Shown: positions 32,875 to 42,410, counted from the first letter of the stretch. The stretch is DNA of 64,000 nt from JAABVY01 sp964496505 (GCA_964496505.1 CAZBZV010000013.1:4461-68460), one strand, 5' to 3'. Numbers and translations: made by a program. The notes: generated by a model from the sequence alone, not told the origin.

Positions 32875-35307
32875 TCAGCAGTCAGGCTGGCCGTCCAAAT
32901 CCGGGTCGCATGGTGATGGACCTTGTATGAATATGTAATTAGTCATGTAGACGACATCTGTTACGTTTATACTGCCATTGCAGTTCACATCGCCGATTTC
33001 AAATGGATCGGGTGCATCTCCACCGTTGAATATATAGCCGATCAGACAGATAATATCCGACACATCGATATTATCGTCCTGATTAACATCACCGCATTCA
33101 ACCGGGCTCGCAATAAAAGATTCCGGCTCGGTCCAGGCGGAATAAATCGATCCGTTATAGGAGCGCGCCTGCCAGGTATATGTGGCCTCGCTCTGAAGAT
33201 TTGCCGGATAAGTATAGGATGTCCTGAATGATTCTTCGGTAACCGGGCCGCTCTCGGCAATTATATTCTGCATATCCGGATCGGAGGCGATGCGGAAATG
33301 GTAGATCAAGCCGTTATCGCATTCCCCGGGATTGGAATTATTAACGATGAATGTCGGCTTAAGCCCGGCCCGCACTCCGTTAATCGGATACGTTGGCCCG
33401 GGCGTTGTGGGAGGAATGGCGCAGGCATCATCACCGCCCGCACCCCAGACGCCGTCGCCGTAGGTATTCCAGAGTGCGACAGTGTCGGCGGCCATGGAGC
33501 AGTTAATACTGCAATATTTGTCATTATTGTCGGACTGCTTTTTGGCAATTATATGGAAATTATTAAAAGCAAGGGAATCATGCAAAATAATATCGTCGTT
33601 TAACACAGGATCTTTGCAGAGGTATTTGTACGTAACCACTCCTCCAAGAAGGCCGCCCTCATTGGTGGTGCCTGTCAATACGGTATCACCGTAATTGTTC
33701 AGGACACACACTTCGGCATTGGTTACCGGCTTATCGTTGTATCCCTTGACCCAGACTTTCATATTGCGTTCAAAGGTCACATCCTGCCCCAGGCTGTCCA
33801 TATCGCTGTAGGCCTGGAAGGAGAAAACTACATCATCATCGGAAGCCCGGTTAAGGAAGACACAGTTGCGAAGCCGGTTTCCAGTGGAATGGTCGCGGTA
33901 AGCTCCTGTGACGTCGAATACTATGGTCGTGCTGTCGGGGCCTGTATGGTTACAGTCGATTGTGTCTTTGTACAGTACGACATTATTTCCCGGAACCCCG
34001 CGGCTGTTGCCGAATGCCACCGGGTTTCTGGGAGCCTTGTAATGATTGTACCTGAAAATATTATTCTTAATATTCTCGCTTCCTTGCATTGTAGTGTCTT
34101 CGATTCCGAATCCGATGGCTGCGACCTCCATGAATCCGCCGGAACTTCCGGGAATGACCTCGACATAATTTTTTTCGAAGATGTTATCAGCGCAGATCCC
34201 ATAGAAAAAGATCGAGACCGCCTCGGCCTGGCTTCCTATGTGCGAGGTGGATGAGTATGTATCCACTTCGACCTTGAAAATATTATCATGAATATGATTG
34301 TATCGGTTGCCCGTCCCGGATTCGCCGGGCACATAGCGCCAATACAGAGCAGAAACCTTGCCCTCGGAATGTATGAATGTCGGCCCGCTGGAGACCAGAA
34401 TGTCGTTACCATATATCTCCACAGGTTTTTCCGCGGTGCCTTTGCAGTCCTGAAGTAGAATACCCTGGCTGCCTTCGCGGCTGTTTCCGCTTCTGATGAT
34501 GTTATTATATATCTTTGAACCGCCCTGCAGGCCATAGATGGAAATTCCGTAAGCATTTCCGGATGAATGGCATGTGTTGCCGTCGGAGTCGGGATAGAGT
34601 TCATTAACTGCGTCGGTGGCAATATAGTTGTCATAGATATATGCCAGGCAGCGCGGATCGCTCTTATTTATCGATATGCCTGTGTGAGGACCGTTGGTAA
34701 TACTGATATCATGTATTTTTAGATGATAGTCGTCTTCCAAGTATAACTGCTTCTGTGCCAGAAACCAGATAACCGCGCCGGTTGTGTTACAGCGGCTGGT
34801 GAAGGCGGTTGAATTGCTCTTGTAGGTTCCGCCTGAGATTTCAAGGTTGTAAGTAGTGCCGTTATTCTTGACGCATTTGCCGTCGACACCGTCAATGGTG
34901 GCATTGACATTATTCAATAGAAGATCGTGAGAGTTGCCGATGAAGATGCAGTTGTTGTCGTAGGCATTGTCGGCATTATATCCGGGCGCGTGTAAGATGG
35001 AGCCATTTTTTATTTCGACATCGTAGGCGTTCCAGTAAATGGCGATGCCGTAATTATCGTCACCGCCGCCTGTGCCGAAGGTGAGAGTTTTGCCGTTCAA
35101 GTCGAGCACGATATCGTGAACATTATCGCCAATTCGAATTCCATTCGTTGATGACGATAAATTGCCTCCGAGTATATAAGTGCGGTTACTGACATCGTGT
35201 ATATGATACGGGAGATGATCTATTACAGTTGCCGCCGGGGATAGTGCCGGCAGGCAAAATATTGTGATTAAAATCACAAAACATACAGCATTCCTCTTGC
35301 TTGCCAT
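32875..35307 (-). CDS. Secreted parallel beta-helix protein with FN3-like domain and dockerin
   Basis: The protein is about 810 residues. A signal peptide (AVCFVILITIFCLPALSPAA) is followed by a long right-handed beta-helix region (about 30-520) built of short strands with Asn/Gly turns, for example GIAIYWNAYDVEIKNGSIL and NCIFIGNSHDLLLNNVNATI, as in NosD/pectate-lyase-like folds. A carboxypeptidase-regulatory-like insert (VTNAEVCVLNNYGDTVLTGTT) and an FN3-like domain (TYTWQARSYNG) come next. The C terminus is a dockerin (GDVNQDDNIDVSD, GDVNCNGSINVTD) plus a DPDLDGQPDC tail. No catalytic residues are assigned; binding or degradation of polysaccharide is typical of the fold. ATG at 35307 is preferred over TTG at 35316 because AGGAGG is 11 nt before the ATG but only about 2 nt before the TTG. 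Confidence 0.82.
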   Translation of the reverse strand: MASKRNAVCFVILITIFCLPALSPAATVIDHLPYHIHDVSNRTYILGGNLSSSTNGIRIGDNVHDIVLDLNGKTLTFGTGGGDDNYGIAIYWNAYDVEIKNGSILHAPGYNADNAYDNNCIFIGNSHDLLLNNVNATIDGVDGKCVKNNGTTYNLEISGGTYKSNSTAFTSRCNTTGAVIWFLAQKQLYLEDDYHLKIHDISITNGPHTGISINKSDPRCLAYIYDNYIATDAVNELYPDSDGNTCHSSGNAYGISIYGLQGGSKIYNNIIRSGNSREGSQGILLQDCKGTAEKPVEIYGNDILVSSGPTFIHSEGKVSALYWRYVPGESGTGNRYNHIHDNIFKVEVDTYSSTSHIGSQAEAVSIFFYGICADNIFEKNYVEVIPGSSGGFMEVAAIGFGIEDTTMQGSENIKNNIFRYNHYKAPRNPVAFGNSRGVPGNNVVLYKDTIDCNHTGPDSTTIVFDVTGAYRDHSTGNRLRNCVFLNRASDDDVVFSFQAYSDMDSLGQDVTFERNMKVWVKGYNDKPVTNAEVCVLNNYGDTVLTGTTNEGGLLGGVVTYKYLCKDPVLNDDIILHDSLAFNNFHIIAKKQSDNNDKYCSINCSMAADTVALWNTYGDGVWGAGGDDACAIPPTTPGPTYPINGVRAGLKPTFIVNNSNPGECDNGLIYHFRIASDPDMQNIIAESGPVTEESFRTSYTYPANLQSEATYTWQARSYNGSIYSAWTEPESFIASPVECGDVNQDDNIDVSDIICLIGYIFNGGDAPDPFEIGDVNCNGSINVTDVVYMTNYIFIQGPSPCDPDLDGQPDC

Positions 35308-35330
35308 AGCTTCCAATGCCTCCTGTATGT

Positions 35331-35347
35331 ATAGAGCAGGGCTCTAT
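35331..35347 (-). promoter_or_regulatory. Short hairpin just upstream of the beta-helix gene SD
   Basis: ATAGAGC (35331-35337) and GCTCTAT (35341-35347) form a 7-bp stem with a 3-nt loop, eight bases before AGGAGG in the direction of translation. It could influence initiation. Confidence 0.3.
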
Positions 35348-35431
35348 TGTATGTTAGTAGTTCGGTATGTATACTTCCGTATGTAAAATCAGGTCTGAAG
35401 ACCTTTTGGTACTTTGGGGAAATACGATAAA

Positions 35432-35477
35432 AAAATCACCCCCGGTTGGCAATATTTTTTTAATAGGGGTGATTTTT
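35432..35477 (-). terminator. Terminator of the aspartase operon
   Basis: AAAATCACCCC (35432-35442) pairs with GGGGTGATTTT (35466-35476); the loop is long (23 nt). On the minus strand the stem runs into TTTTTTTATCG. A- and T-rich flanks on both sides make it potentially bidirectional. Confidence 0.75.
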
Positions 35478-35530
35478 GAGAAATCTAATCTACTATAATA
35501 TCATGTGCAATTGCGGTTATTGAGGATATT

Positions 35531-36946
35531 TCAAATTTTGCCGTAGCCTATTATTGAACGGGGGTGCGTCATTTTGCGGGGGTCCAGTATTTCGTTCAAA
35601 GTTTCCTCGTCAATTAAACCGCTTTCAAGTGCAAGTTGGCGAACCGGACGACCTGTCTCCAGAGCTTTTTTGGCTATTACGGCGGCGTGGTCGTGTCCCA
35701 TAAAGGGCGCCAGAGCCGTGACCAGGCTGACTGAGTTTTCCACCAGCTCCTGGCATCTTTCGCGGTTGGCGGTTATCCCGACAATACAGCGCTCACGGAG
35801 TACCGTACAGGCTCGTTCCAGCATCTCGATCGATTGGAAGATGTTGAAGCCGAGGATTGGCTCGAATACGTTGAGCTCGAGCTGACCGCCCTCGGCGGCA
35901 AGTGTGACAGTGACGTCGTTTCCGATCACCTGAAAACAGACCTGATTTACCACCTCGGGAATTACCGGATTGACTTTGCCGGGCATAATCGAAGATCCCG
36001 GCTGACGAGGCGGGAGGTTGATTTCGCCGATTCCGGCGCGCGGGCCGGAAGAAAGCAATCTTAAGTCATTACAAACTTTGGATAATTTTATTGCTACCCT
36101 TTTCAGCACGCCCGAAAGCTGCACGAAGGCTCCGGTGTCAGAGGTCGCCTCGACTAGGTTCGGTTCGGTGTAAAGTGGGAGACCGGTTATATCCGCCAAT
36201 AGAAAGCGGACTTTCTCGGCATAACCCTCGACAGTGTTAATGCCGGTGCCCACTGCCGTAGCACCCATGTTGATACCGCAGATCTCACGTGTAGCATCCT
36301 TGACGGCTTTCATGCCCTCGCTCAGCGCGATACCGTAGGCCTCGAACTCCTGACCCAGGGTCATCGGGACAGCGTCCTGAAGCTGGGTGCGTCCGATTTT
36401 CAATATATCGGAAAACTCCTGCCCCTTATCGGTGAAAGCGTCTTTAAGATTGTTCATGGCTTTCAGAAGTTTTTCGATATCCCAGACCGAGGCGATTTTC
36501 AGCGCGGTCGGATAAACATCATTGGTAGACTGCGAGAGATTGACATGGTTGTTGGGATGGCAATACTTATACTCCCCGCGCTTATGTCCCATTATTTCGA
36601 GAGCGCGGTTGGCAATCACCTCATTGGCGTTCATATTGGTAGAGGTCCCTGCGCCGCCCTGAATGACATCGACTATGAAATGCTCGAAAAGCGCGCCGCT
36701 TCTGACGTCATCACAGGCCTGCACGATAGCATCACCGATTTTATGATCCAGGATACCCAGTTCCATATTGGCCATGGCCGAGGCTTTCTTGACCGATGCC
36801 AGAGCATTGATAAGATTCGGGAATTGCGAGATAGTGATCCCGGTCATCGGGAAATTCTGTATCGCACGGGCAGTTTGTATTCCGTAATAGACCTCTTCCG
36901 GAATCTGACGTTCTCCCAGGCTGTCGCTCTCGAGTCTATATTTCAT
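35531..36946 (-). CDS. aspA: Aspartate ammonia-lyase (aspartase)
   Basis: At 471 residues this is a full-length class II fumarase/aspartase. It contains GIQTARAIQNFPMTG near the N terminus, the GAGTSTNMNANEV block, SQSTNDVYPTA, and the signature GSSIMPGKVNPVIPEVVNQV. The last block and LAAEGGQLELNVFEP favour aspartase over fumarase or argininosuccinate lyase. It deaminates aspartate to fumarate and ammonia. ATG at 36946 comes immediately after the stop of the upstream dehydrogenase, and its SD GGAGG lies inside the last codons of that gene, so the two are translationally coupled. A start at 36961 would remove this SD. Confidence 0.93.
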   Translation of the reverse strand: MKYRLESDSLGERQIPEEVYYGIQTARAIQNFPMTGITISQFPNLINALASVKKASAMANMELGILDHKIGDAIVQACDDVRSGALFEHFIVDVIQGGAGTSTNMNANEVIANRALEIMGHKRGEYKYCHPNNHVNLSQSTNDVYPTALKIASVWDIEKLLKAMNNLKDAFTDKGQEFSDILKIGRTQLQDAVPMTLGQEFEAYGIALSEGMKAVKDATREICGINMGATAVGTGINTVEGYAEKVRFLLADITGLPLYTEPNLVEATSDTGAFVQLSGVLKRVAIKLSKVCNDLRLLSSGPRAGIGEINLPPRQPGSSIMPGKVNPVIPEVVNQVCFQVIGNDVTVTLAAEGGQLELNVFEPILGFNIFQSIEMLERACTVLRERCIVGITANRERCQELVENSVSLVTALAPFMGHDHAAVIAKKALETGRPVRQLALESGLIDEETLNEILDPRKMTHPRSIIGYGKI

Positions 36947-36947
36947 T

Positions 36948-37847
36948 CTATTTACCTCCATCGATAATTTTTATGTCGGCTGTTTTCTGATAATATTTCA
37001 CCACAGCCGCCATATCCTCATCTCCCAGCCCCATGCCTTCGGCGCCGCTGAACATTTCTCTTACGGCGGAGGTAACCGGCAGGGCAATGCCGCTGATTCC
37101 TCCCGCCTCAAGGGCCAGGTTTATATCCTTAAAGATCAAATCGATGGAAAAGTTCTTGGCATAGTCATCTCTTGCGATGGAATTCCCCTTGATCGTAAAA
37201 AGCGGACATCCCAGCGCACCGGAGCTTATTGTCTCATTCACTGATTCAAAATCAAGCCCGAGTTTTCGGCCGAATGTTAATGCCTCGGCATAGGCGCCCA
37301 TCATATTGGCCAGAAGCATGTTGATCATCAGCTTCATCTTCGTTCCCGAACCGATTTGCCCGCAACGAACGACCTTTTTGCCCATGCTCAGAAGCATTGG
37401 TTCGGTCTCATCGATTAACTCTTCTTTGCCTCCAGCAAGAATCACCAGGGTGCTGTCCTCGGCCGGTTTTTTGCTCCCGGAAACGGGTGCATCCAGAAAA
37501 TCGGCTCCCTGAGAATCAACGATTTGGGCCGCCTGCAATGTTGCCTGTTCGGAGACTGTGGTCATATTTATCACCGTTTTGCCCGATTTCAGGACATCGG
37601 CTATGGAACTGACTACTTCAAGTAAATCCGAAGGTCCGGTTACCATGATTATGATCACGTCGCAATCTTCGGCCAGCTCCCGGGGTGCATAATAGACTGT
37701 TGCGCCCTCGTCACGGAAAGCCTCGGCGCGCGACTCGGTGCGGTTGTAAACACCCAGATCAAATCCGGCATTCTTGATATTTCTTGCCATCGGCGCGCCC
37801 ATTGTCCCCAGGCCTATCAATCCGATTTTTTTATCCTTTATTGGCAT
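36948..37847 (-). CDS. Beta-hydroxyacid dehydrogenase (3-hydroxyisobutyrate dehydrogenase family)
   Basis: The protein is 299 residues with a Rossmann fold (IGLIGLGTMGAPMARNI). The substrate-binding motif DAPVSGSKKPAEDSTL and the catalytic-lysine motif GSGTKMKLMINMLLANMM are both intact. Members reduce or oxidise 3-hydroxyisobutyrate, tartronate semialdehyde, glyoxylate or succinic semialdehyde, and the sequence alone does not choose among them. ATG at 37847 has AAAGGAGG 7 nt upstream. It is the first gene of a two-gene operon with aspA, so a role in four-carbon acid metabolism is possible but only suggested by the neighbour. Confidence 0.88.
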   Translation of the reverse strand: MPIKDKKIGLIGLGTMGAPMARNIKNAGFDLGVYNRTESRAEAFRDEGATVYYAPRELAEDCDVIIIMVTGPSDLLEVVSSIADVLKSGKTVINMTTVSEQATLQAAQIVDSQGADFLDAPVSGSKKPAEDSTLVILAGGKEELIDETEPMLLSMGKKVVRCGQIGSGTKMKLMINMLLANMMGAYAEALTFGRKLGLDFESVNETISSGALGCPLFTIKGNSIARDDYAKNFSIDLIFKDINLALEAGGISGIALPVTSAVREMFSGAEGMGLGDEDMAAVVKYYQKTADIKIIDGGK

Positions 37848-37889
37848 CAGATATCCTCCTTTTAGAATCAATTTAAAATGCAAAGAGGG

Positions 37890-37918
37890 ATTATAAAAGA
37901 AGATTTATGATGTTGCAA
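37890..37918 (-). promoter_or_regulatory. Promoter of the dehydrogenase-aspA operon
   Basis: On the minus strand TTGCAA (plus 37913-37918) and a perfect TATAAT (plus 37890-37895) are spaced by 17 nt, about 40 bases before the start codon. Confidence 0.6.
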
Positions 37919-37947
37919 TTGGTTTCTGGAAAGTATTACAAATAGAA

Positions 37948-37978
37948 AAGCCCGCCTCTGAAATACTCAGGCGGGCTT
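37948..37978 (-). terminator. Terminator of the C10 protease gene
   Basis: AAGCCCGCCT (37948-37957) pairs with AGGCGGGCTT (37969-37978); on the minus strand it is followed by a short T run. Confidence 0.85.
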
Positions 37979-37999
37979 GCAGATTTTATCGTTATTCGC

Positions 38000-40153
38000 T
38001 TAGCAGTCGGGATCGCCGTTGCCGTCAAGGTCGCAGGGCGGCATACCACCTATAAAGATATAGTTTACTATCATGACAGCATCGCTGATATTGCAGGTGC
38101 CGTCGCAGTTGCAGTCGGCGGCCTCGATCGGATCAGGCTCGGGGCCGTTTATGAAGATATAATTGACAATATAAACTGCATCTGAGATGTTCAGCTCTTC
38201 ATCCCCGCTGGCATCCCCGCATATATAAGCCGGGGGTGGGGGTTCGGTGACCTGCATAACTATCAGCATCGTATCCGTATTTGGCGGTGAATCGGAATCG
38301 GTTACAACGACTCTGAACGAAAATTCGGAAGCCCACGTGGGTGCACCCGAAAGCAGTCCGGATTCGCCTTCCTCGAATAAAAGACCGTATGGCTGCTGTC
38401 CCCATACTTTATCCCAGCTATAAGGCGGCACTCCGCCTACAGCCCAGAATTGATAGCTGTACTCTTCACCCACTACTGCGTCCGGTACTTCATAGGCTTG
38501 CATATGCAGAAGGCCGTCGCAGGCATCTCCGACGCCGTCATTGTTCTCATCATACTGATACGGATTCTGAACATCGTAGCAGTTATCGCAGGCATCACCC
38601 ACTCCATCCTGATCGAAATCGTCTGTATTGGAGGTGGCAAGCTCGGGACAGTTATCATTCTCATCCGGAATGCCGTCATTATCATCATCCGGATCGCAGG
38701 CATCCCCGAGAAAATCACCGTCGTTGTCGTTTTGATCGAAGTTGGGAGTATCCGGACAGTTGTCGCAGTCATCTCCCACACCGTCATCATCCTCATCTTT
38801 CTGATCGGAGTTCATCGTCAGCACGCAGTTGTCGCTGTCGTTGACGATGCCGTCATTATCAGCGTCCGGCTTGGGAAATATATTTCTGATCATATATTCT
38901 TCGTCAAGGCCGCATCCCGACCAGGGGCAGTGCAGGTTGTCCAGATTGTACCAGGCGTTATGGCCGTCATCCCAGCCGTAATTGAAATGATACTGCTTGG
39001 TACCGTCAATCTCGCGCCAGCCGTCGCAAACGATGGCATGAGTATAAATCCGATATTCCATTGGCTGGCCGGACAGGATTTGCTCTTTGACAAGGTTGAA
39101 CCATCCATCAGAGCTATGATCGCTGCGCCATTCCCTGTCGATTGACTCATCATAGTAGAAATAAGTCGGGAAAACATTGACCGCGTAGTATGTCCACGTG
39201 CCCGATCCGCAGCGTCCGTAGTCCATCTCGAACGCTATTCCCACCTCGCGGTTGAGATGTGCCAGAGCATGCTGCTGGTCTTCATCGCAGCCCTCGTCGC
39301 AGTCATCGACTATGTTATCCCAGTCGTAGGGGTCGGTAAAATCGGCGCCAAGTGTCTGACCCGGGGAACTGCCATCGCAGGAGTTGTCACCTGCCCAGTA
39401 ATATGAATGGCTGCCCTGTCCATGAGGCGGCCACTGGTAATAAGCCATGATCTGTGCAGCCGCAGTGGCAACACATCCGACCACGGTCGTTCCGCCGTCA
39501 CCCATAGGGCAATAGTTGTTGTAGGGTGCACCCTGATGCCAGCTTGTGGTGAGAAGAGGTTCGCCCTCCTCACCCGGGACTATGTCCTTGCCGAGCCTGC
39601 TTAAGAATTCCGGCTCTGATAAAGTGTATTGCGACCATTTGGTCTGATTTATCTCATCGAAAAGCTTTTCTGATTTTGTGGCCTGAGATGCTTCCATACT
39701 GCCGTAATAATCCACATACAGCCTTACCCGTTCCATTAAAACATCTCTCAGGAGTTTGGCAAAGCCGTCCTCGGCGCTGACATCGAGAACCGAATTATCC
39801 GAGTAAGCTTTAACCGGGGGCAGTTCCTTCAAAACGGGTACAACAATATATCCTATTGGCTCGATCGAATAGACATTTGCCAGGACGGTATCATTAACAA
39901 TCAACTGCTCCACATTTACGATCTGGGGATTTTGCGATTCGGCCCAATCGCCTCTATCGTAGACTATCATGTTCAGCCAGTTCTGGCTGACAAGGCTCAT
40001 CTCGTAATCCTCTGCCACCTCGGCTGAGACAGTGGAGAACGAAATTAAAATCGTGAATACGAAAAGCGCGAATAGATTGAAGATTGAAGTCGTTACTTTT
40101 TTCGGCGATGACGAGTAGGTAAAGTCTTCAGGCTTGGGTTTAAGGGAATACAA
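38000..40153 (-). CDS. Secreted C10-family (streptopain-like) cysteine protease with thrombospondin type 3 repeats and dockerin
   Basis: The protein is about 717 residues from the TTG at 40153. A signal segment (NLFALFVFTILISFSTVSA) is followed by a propeptide of about 150 residues. The C10 catalytic domain has the nucleophile in VVGCVATAAAQIMAYYQWP (Cys about 227) and the catalytic His in YTHAIVCDGW (about 372), then YHFNYGWDDG. Calcium-binding thrombospondin type 3 repeats follow (DADNDGIVNDSDNC and four more), then a putative Ig domain (VGEEYSYQFWAVGGVPPYSW) and a two-repeat dockerin (GDASGDEELNISD, CNCDGTCNISD). The TTG start has GGAGG 7 nt upstream; the longer ATG at 40210 lies at or before the predicted transcription start. 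An extracellular protease activated by propeptide removal is expected from the family. Confidence 0.88.
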   Translation of the reverse strand: MYSLKPKPEDFTYSSSPKKVTTSIFNLFALFVFTILISFSTVSAEVAEDYEMSLVSQNWLNMIVYDRGDWAESQNPQIVNVEQLIVNDTVLANVYSIEPIGYIVVPVLKELPPVKAYSDNSVLDVSAEDGFAKLLRDVLMERVRLYVDYYGSMEASQATKSEKLFDEINQTKWSQYTLSEPEFLSRLGKDIVPGEEGEPLLTTSWHQGAPYNNYCPMGDGGTTVVGCVATAAAQIMAYYQWPPHGQGSHSYYWAGDNSCDGSSPGQTLGADFTDPYDWDNIVDDCDEGCDEDQQHALAHLNREVGIAFEMDYGRCGSGTWTYYAVNVFPTYFYYDESIDREWRSDHSSDGWFNLVKEQILSGQPMEYRIYTHAIVCDGWREIDGTKQYHFNYGWDDGHNAWYNLDNLHCPWSGCGLDEEYMIRNIFPKPDADNDGIVNDSDNCVLTMNSDQKDEDDDGVGDDCDNCPDTPNFDQNDNDGDFLGDACDPDDDNDGIPDENDNCPELATSNTDDFDQDGVGDACDNCYDVQNPYQYDENNDGVGDACDGLLHMQAYEVPDAVVGEEYSYQFWAVGGVPPYSWDKVWGQQPYGLLFEEGESGLLSGAPTWASEFSFRVVVTDSDSPPNTDTMLIVMQVTEPPPPAYICGDASGDEELNISDAVYIVNYIFINGPEPDPIEAADCNCDGTCNISDAVMIVNYIFIGGMPPCDLDGNGDPDC

Positions 40154-40212
40154 TGCGTCACCTCCAGGGTGAAAAGGCCAGTAGTCAATGAAGCTGTTTT
40201 TTCTCTTCATTT

Positions 40213-40240
40213 AAAATAACCTGCTTTGGGTTTTTGTCAA
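40213..40240 (-). promoter_or_regulatory. Promoter of the C10 protease gene
   Basis: On the minus strand TTGACA (plus 40235-40240) and TATTTT (plus 40213-40218) are 16 nt apart. Transcription would begin near 40206, downstream of the ATG at 40210, which supports translation from TTG 40153. Confidence 0.55.
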
Positions 40241-40350
40241 TATTTGAATTGTCGTTCTTTTTTATGTGTTTAAACCGCTTGCAATTAGAACGTCAATGTC
40301 TTAACCTTTATTTGTTTATATTTTAAAGGATTTTTGGTAAATTACAGCTT

Positions 40351-42015
40351 ATGAAAATCACGGCTTTGCATATTGCCCGCCTTGTCCAGGAATCAAAGCA
40401 GTCCCATTTGGGGACGCGGATCAGGAAACTACGCAAATCCGAGAAGGACAAAACTGTTATAATGCATCTTGAAAATGGGGATGAGCGCTTTAGTCTGGTC
40501 TTTCATTTTGGAGGCAAGGTCTCATACATTTACTTTGTGTTTGGCTTTTATACCAAAATTTCCACCACCAATTTTCTTCCCCAGCTTATGGATGCTCGAA
40601 TTACTGATATCAGACAACTCGATTATGACAGGATAATTCGGTTTGATATTGAGGGGGAAGAGGAATCCTATAGGCTTATTTTCGAATTGTTTGGAATAAG
40701 CAGTAATCTATATCTAACAGATAATTCGAATAGAGTTATAACATCCATCCGCAAGGCTAAGCTGGATTTAAAGAAGTATGAACCACCTGAACCTCTGGAA
40801 CTTGCCAATCCGCTTGATTTCCATAGCGAGGATGTTATGAAGAAATTACTGGCCTCCCCGGAAATGACCTTGAAAGATGCAATACTTCAGACATTCTCCG
40901 GTCTGGATGAAAGATTGCTCGAGGAGATCGCTGCTGATAAAAATGATAGTCTATCCAAATCGGTCCCTGAATTAAGTCCCGAACAAATCAAAGAACTGAT
41001 TGAAAATATAAGTGAATACTGCACCGATTTCACTGATCCCGGCACGGCGCTCTGTTATGATGCCCATGCGGAATCGATCCTGATTGCGAATAATGACGAT
41101 TTGCCCCAATTCGATGCAATCTCAGAAACATTTAGCGAAGCGTCGCGAGGACAGAAAGTCAAAAAGCCGAAATCCTCGGTAAAATCTAATCTGGCAGGAC
41201 AGCTTAAGCGTGCTATTAAAAAAGACACGAAAAAATTATTGAAATTAGAGGAGCAGTTGAAGAAGGCCGAGGACTATCAGAATCTCAGGCAAAAGGCCGA
41301 GCTTTTGGGAATGAATCTGCATAAGGCTGAGAAGGGGATGGAGTCGATTGAAGTTGATGATGTTTACTCCGAGGATAGAGGTGTTATCGAAATCGAATTG
41401 GATAAAACTCTGTCACCCGGCCAGAATGTAGAGCGAATGTTCGAGCGGGCCAAAAAGCTGAAGGACAAAATACCGGGTATTAGATCCGAAATCCGCCTTA
41501 CCAAGGATCGTATTGAAAGATTGAATCAGCTTCATGATGATCTATACCAGCTTGTGGATGATACTATTCCGGATGGGCTGAAGAGCGAGCTGGCGGAATT
41601 CGGCATCAAGGCTCCCGGAGAGGGCAAAAAAGCCAAATCAGAAGAACGTCTTCCATACAAAAAATACACCTCCTCACTGGGAGAGGATATTCTGGTGGGG
41701 CGCTCGGCCTCGGATAATGATGTTCTGACATTCAAGTTCGCTCGCAAATACGATCTCTGGCTGCATTCCCAGCAGACCGCAGGCAGTCATGTAATCCTCA
41801 GGCGTCCCAATAAAAGCCATCAATTTCAGAAGTCCAGCATTGTCGAAGCTGCTGAAATTGCCGCATTCTTTTCAACAGCAAAAAAATCGGATACAGTGCC
41901 GGTGATATATACGGAGGTCAAATATGTCCGCAAGGTCCGCAGGGGAAAGCCGGGACAGGTTATTGCCGACCGTACCAAATCGATTTTGGTCACACCGCTC
42001 CGTCCGAAAAATTAA
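40351..42015 (+). CDS. rqcH: NFACT-family ribosome quality-control protein (RqcH-like)
   Basis: At 554 residues the protein has the full NFACT layout. The NFACT-N domain (1-180) includes the paired D93-R94 (DYDRIIRFDI) that corresponds to the tRNA-contacting Asp-Arg of RqcH. A helical/coiled-coil region (about 270-420, KKDTKKLLKLEEQLKKAED) and a C-terminal NFACT-R/DUF814 domain (YTSSLGEDILVGRSASDND, DLWLHSQQTAGSHVILR) follow. In Bacillus the homologue binds stalled 50S subunits and adds C-terminal alanine tails. It was formerly annotated fibronectin-binding protein A. Transcription diverges from the C10 protease. The ATG at 40351 begins the conserved MKITALHIARLV, with no clear SD. Confidence 0.88.
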   Translation: MKITALHIARLVQESKQSHLGTRIRKLRKSEKDKTVIMHLENGDERFSLVFHFGGKVSYIYFVFGFYTKISTTNFLPQLMDARITDIRQLDYDRIIRFDIEGEEESYRLIFELFGISSNLYLTDNSNRVITSIRKAKLDLKKYEPPEPLELANPLDFHSEDVMKKLLASPEMTLKDAILQTFSGLDERLLEEIAADKNDSLSKSVPELSPEQIKELIENISEYCTDFTDPGTALCYDAHAESILIANNDDLPQFDAISETFSEASRGQKVKKPKSSVKSNLAGQLKRAIKKDTKKLLKLEEQLKKAEDYQNLRQKAELLGMNLHKAEKGMESIEVDDVYSEDRGVIEIELDKTLSPGQNVERMFERAKKLKDKIPGIRSEIRLTKDRIERLNQLHDDLYQLVDDTIPDGLKSELAEFGIKAPGEGKKAKSEERLPYKKYTSSLGEDILVGRSASDNDVLTFKFARKYDLWLHSQQTAGSHVILRRPNKSHQFQKSSIVEAAEIAAFFSTAKKSDTVPVIYTEVKYVRKVRRGKPGQVIADRTKSILVTPLRPKN

Positions 42016-42053
42016 ACTTTCATTTTTCGGTCCGCTTATATAAATTCCCTCTG

Positions 42054-42410
42054 ATGAAGAAAGTCTTGTTTATAATAATTGTACTGGCGGTTGTGGCCGG
42101 TTTGTATTTCCTGCTCAAACCGGAAAAGGATATTATGTCCGATCCGCGGATTCCCAAATTCGCACAAATACAGGCCGAGATAGAAATCGAGGCCGAGCGT
42201 CTGGACCAGGACAGCGTTCTTATGGAGGGTGTGCGCGATTCCATCTATGAGAGCTTTGGTGTGTCTGCTAAATGGATTAACGAGGTGGAGGCTCTGATAA
42301 ATGAGCAGCCGGAGAAATGGGTTGATATCTACCAGTTAATGATTAAGCATGCCGAGAAGGTCAGGGACTCTCTTCTGCATAAAAAGCCGATTCAAAGTGA
42401 TTCAACCTGA
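42054..42410 (+). CDS. Small membrane-anchored protein of unknown function
   Basis: The protein is 118 residues with an N-terminal hydrophobic helix (KKVLFIIIVLAVVAGLYFLL) and a short charged helical domain (IQAEIEIEAERLDQDSVLMEG, INEQPEKWVDIYQLMIKHAEKV). It is probably a single-pass inner-membrane protein with its C-terminal part in the periplasm. No family was recognised. The gene starts 38 bases after rqcH and its last 50 bases overlap the end of the convergent yraN gene. The open frame and typical N terminus make it likely real. Confidence 0.6.
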   Translation: MKKVLFIIIVLAVVAGLYFLLKPEKDIMSDPRIPKFAQIQAEIEIEAERLDQDSVLMEGVRDSIYESFGVSAKWINEVEALINEQPEKWVDIYQLMIKHAEKVRDSLLHKKPIQSDST

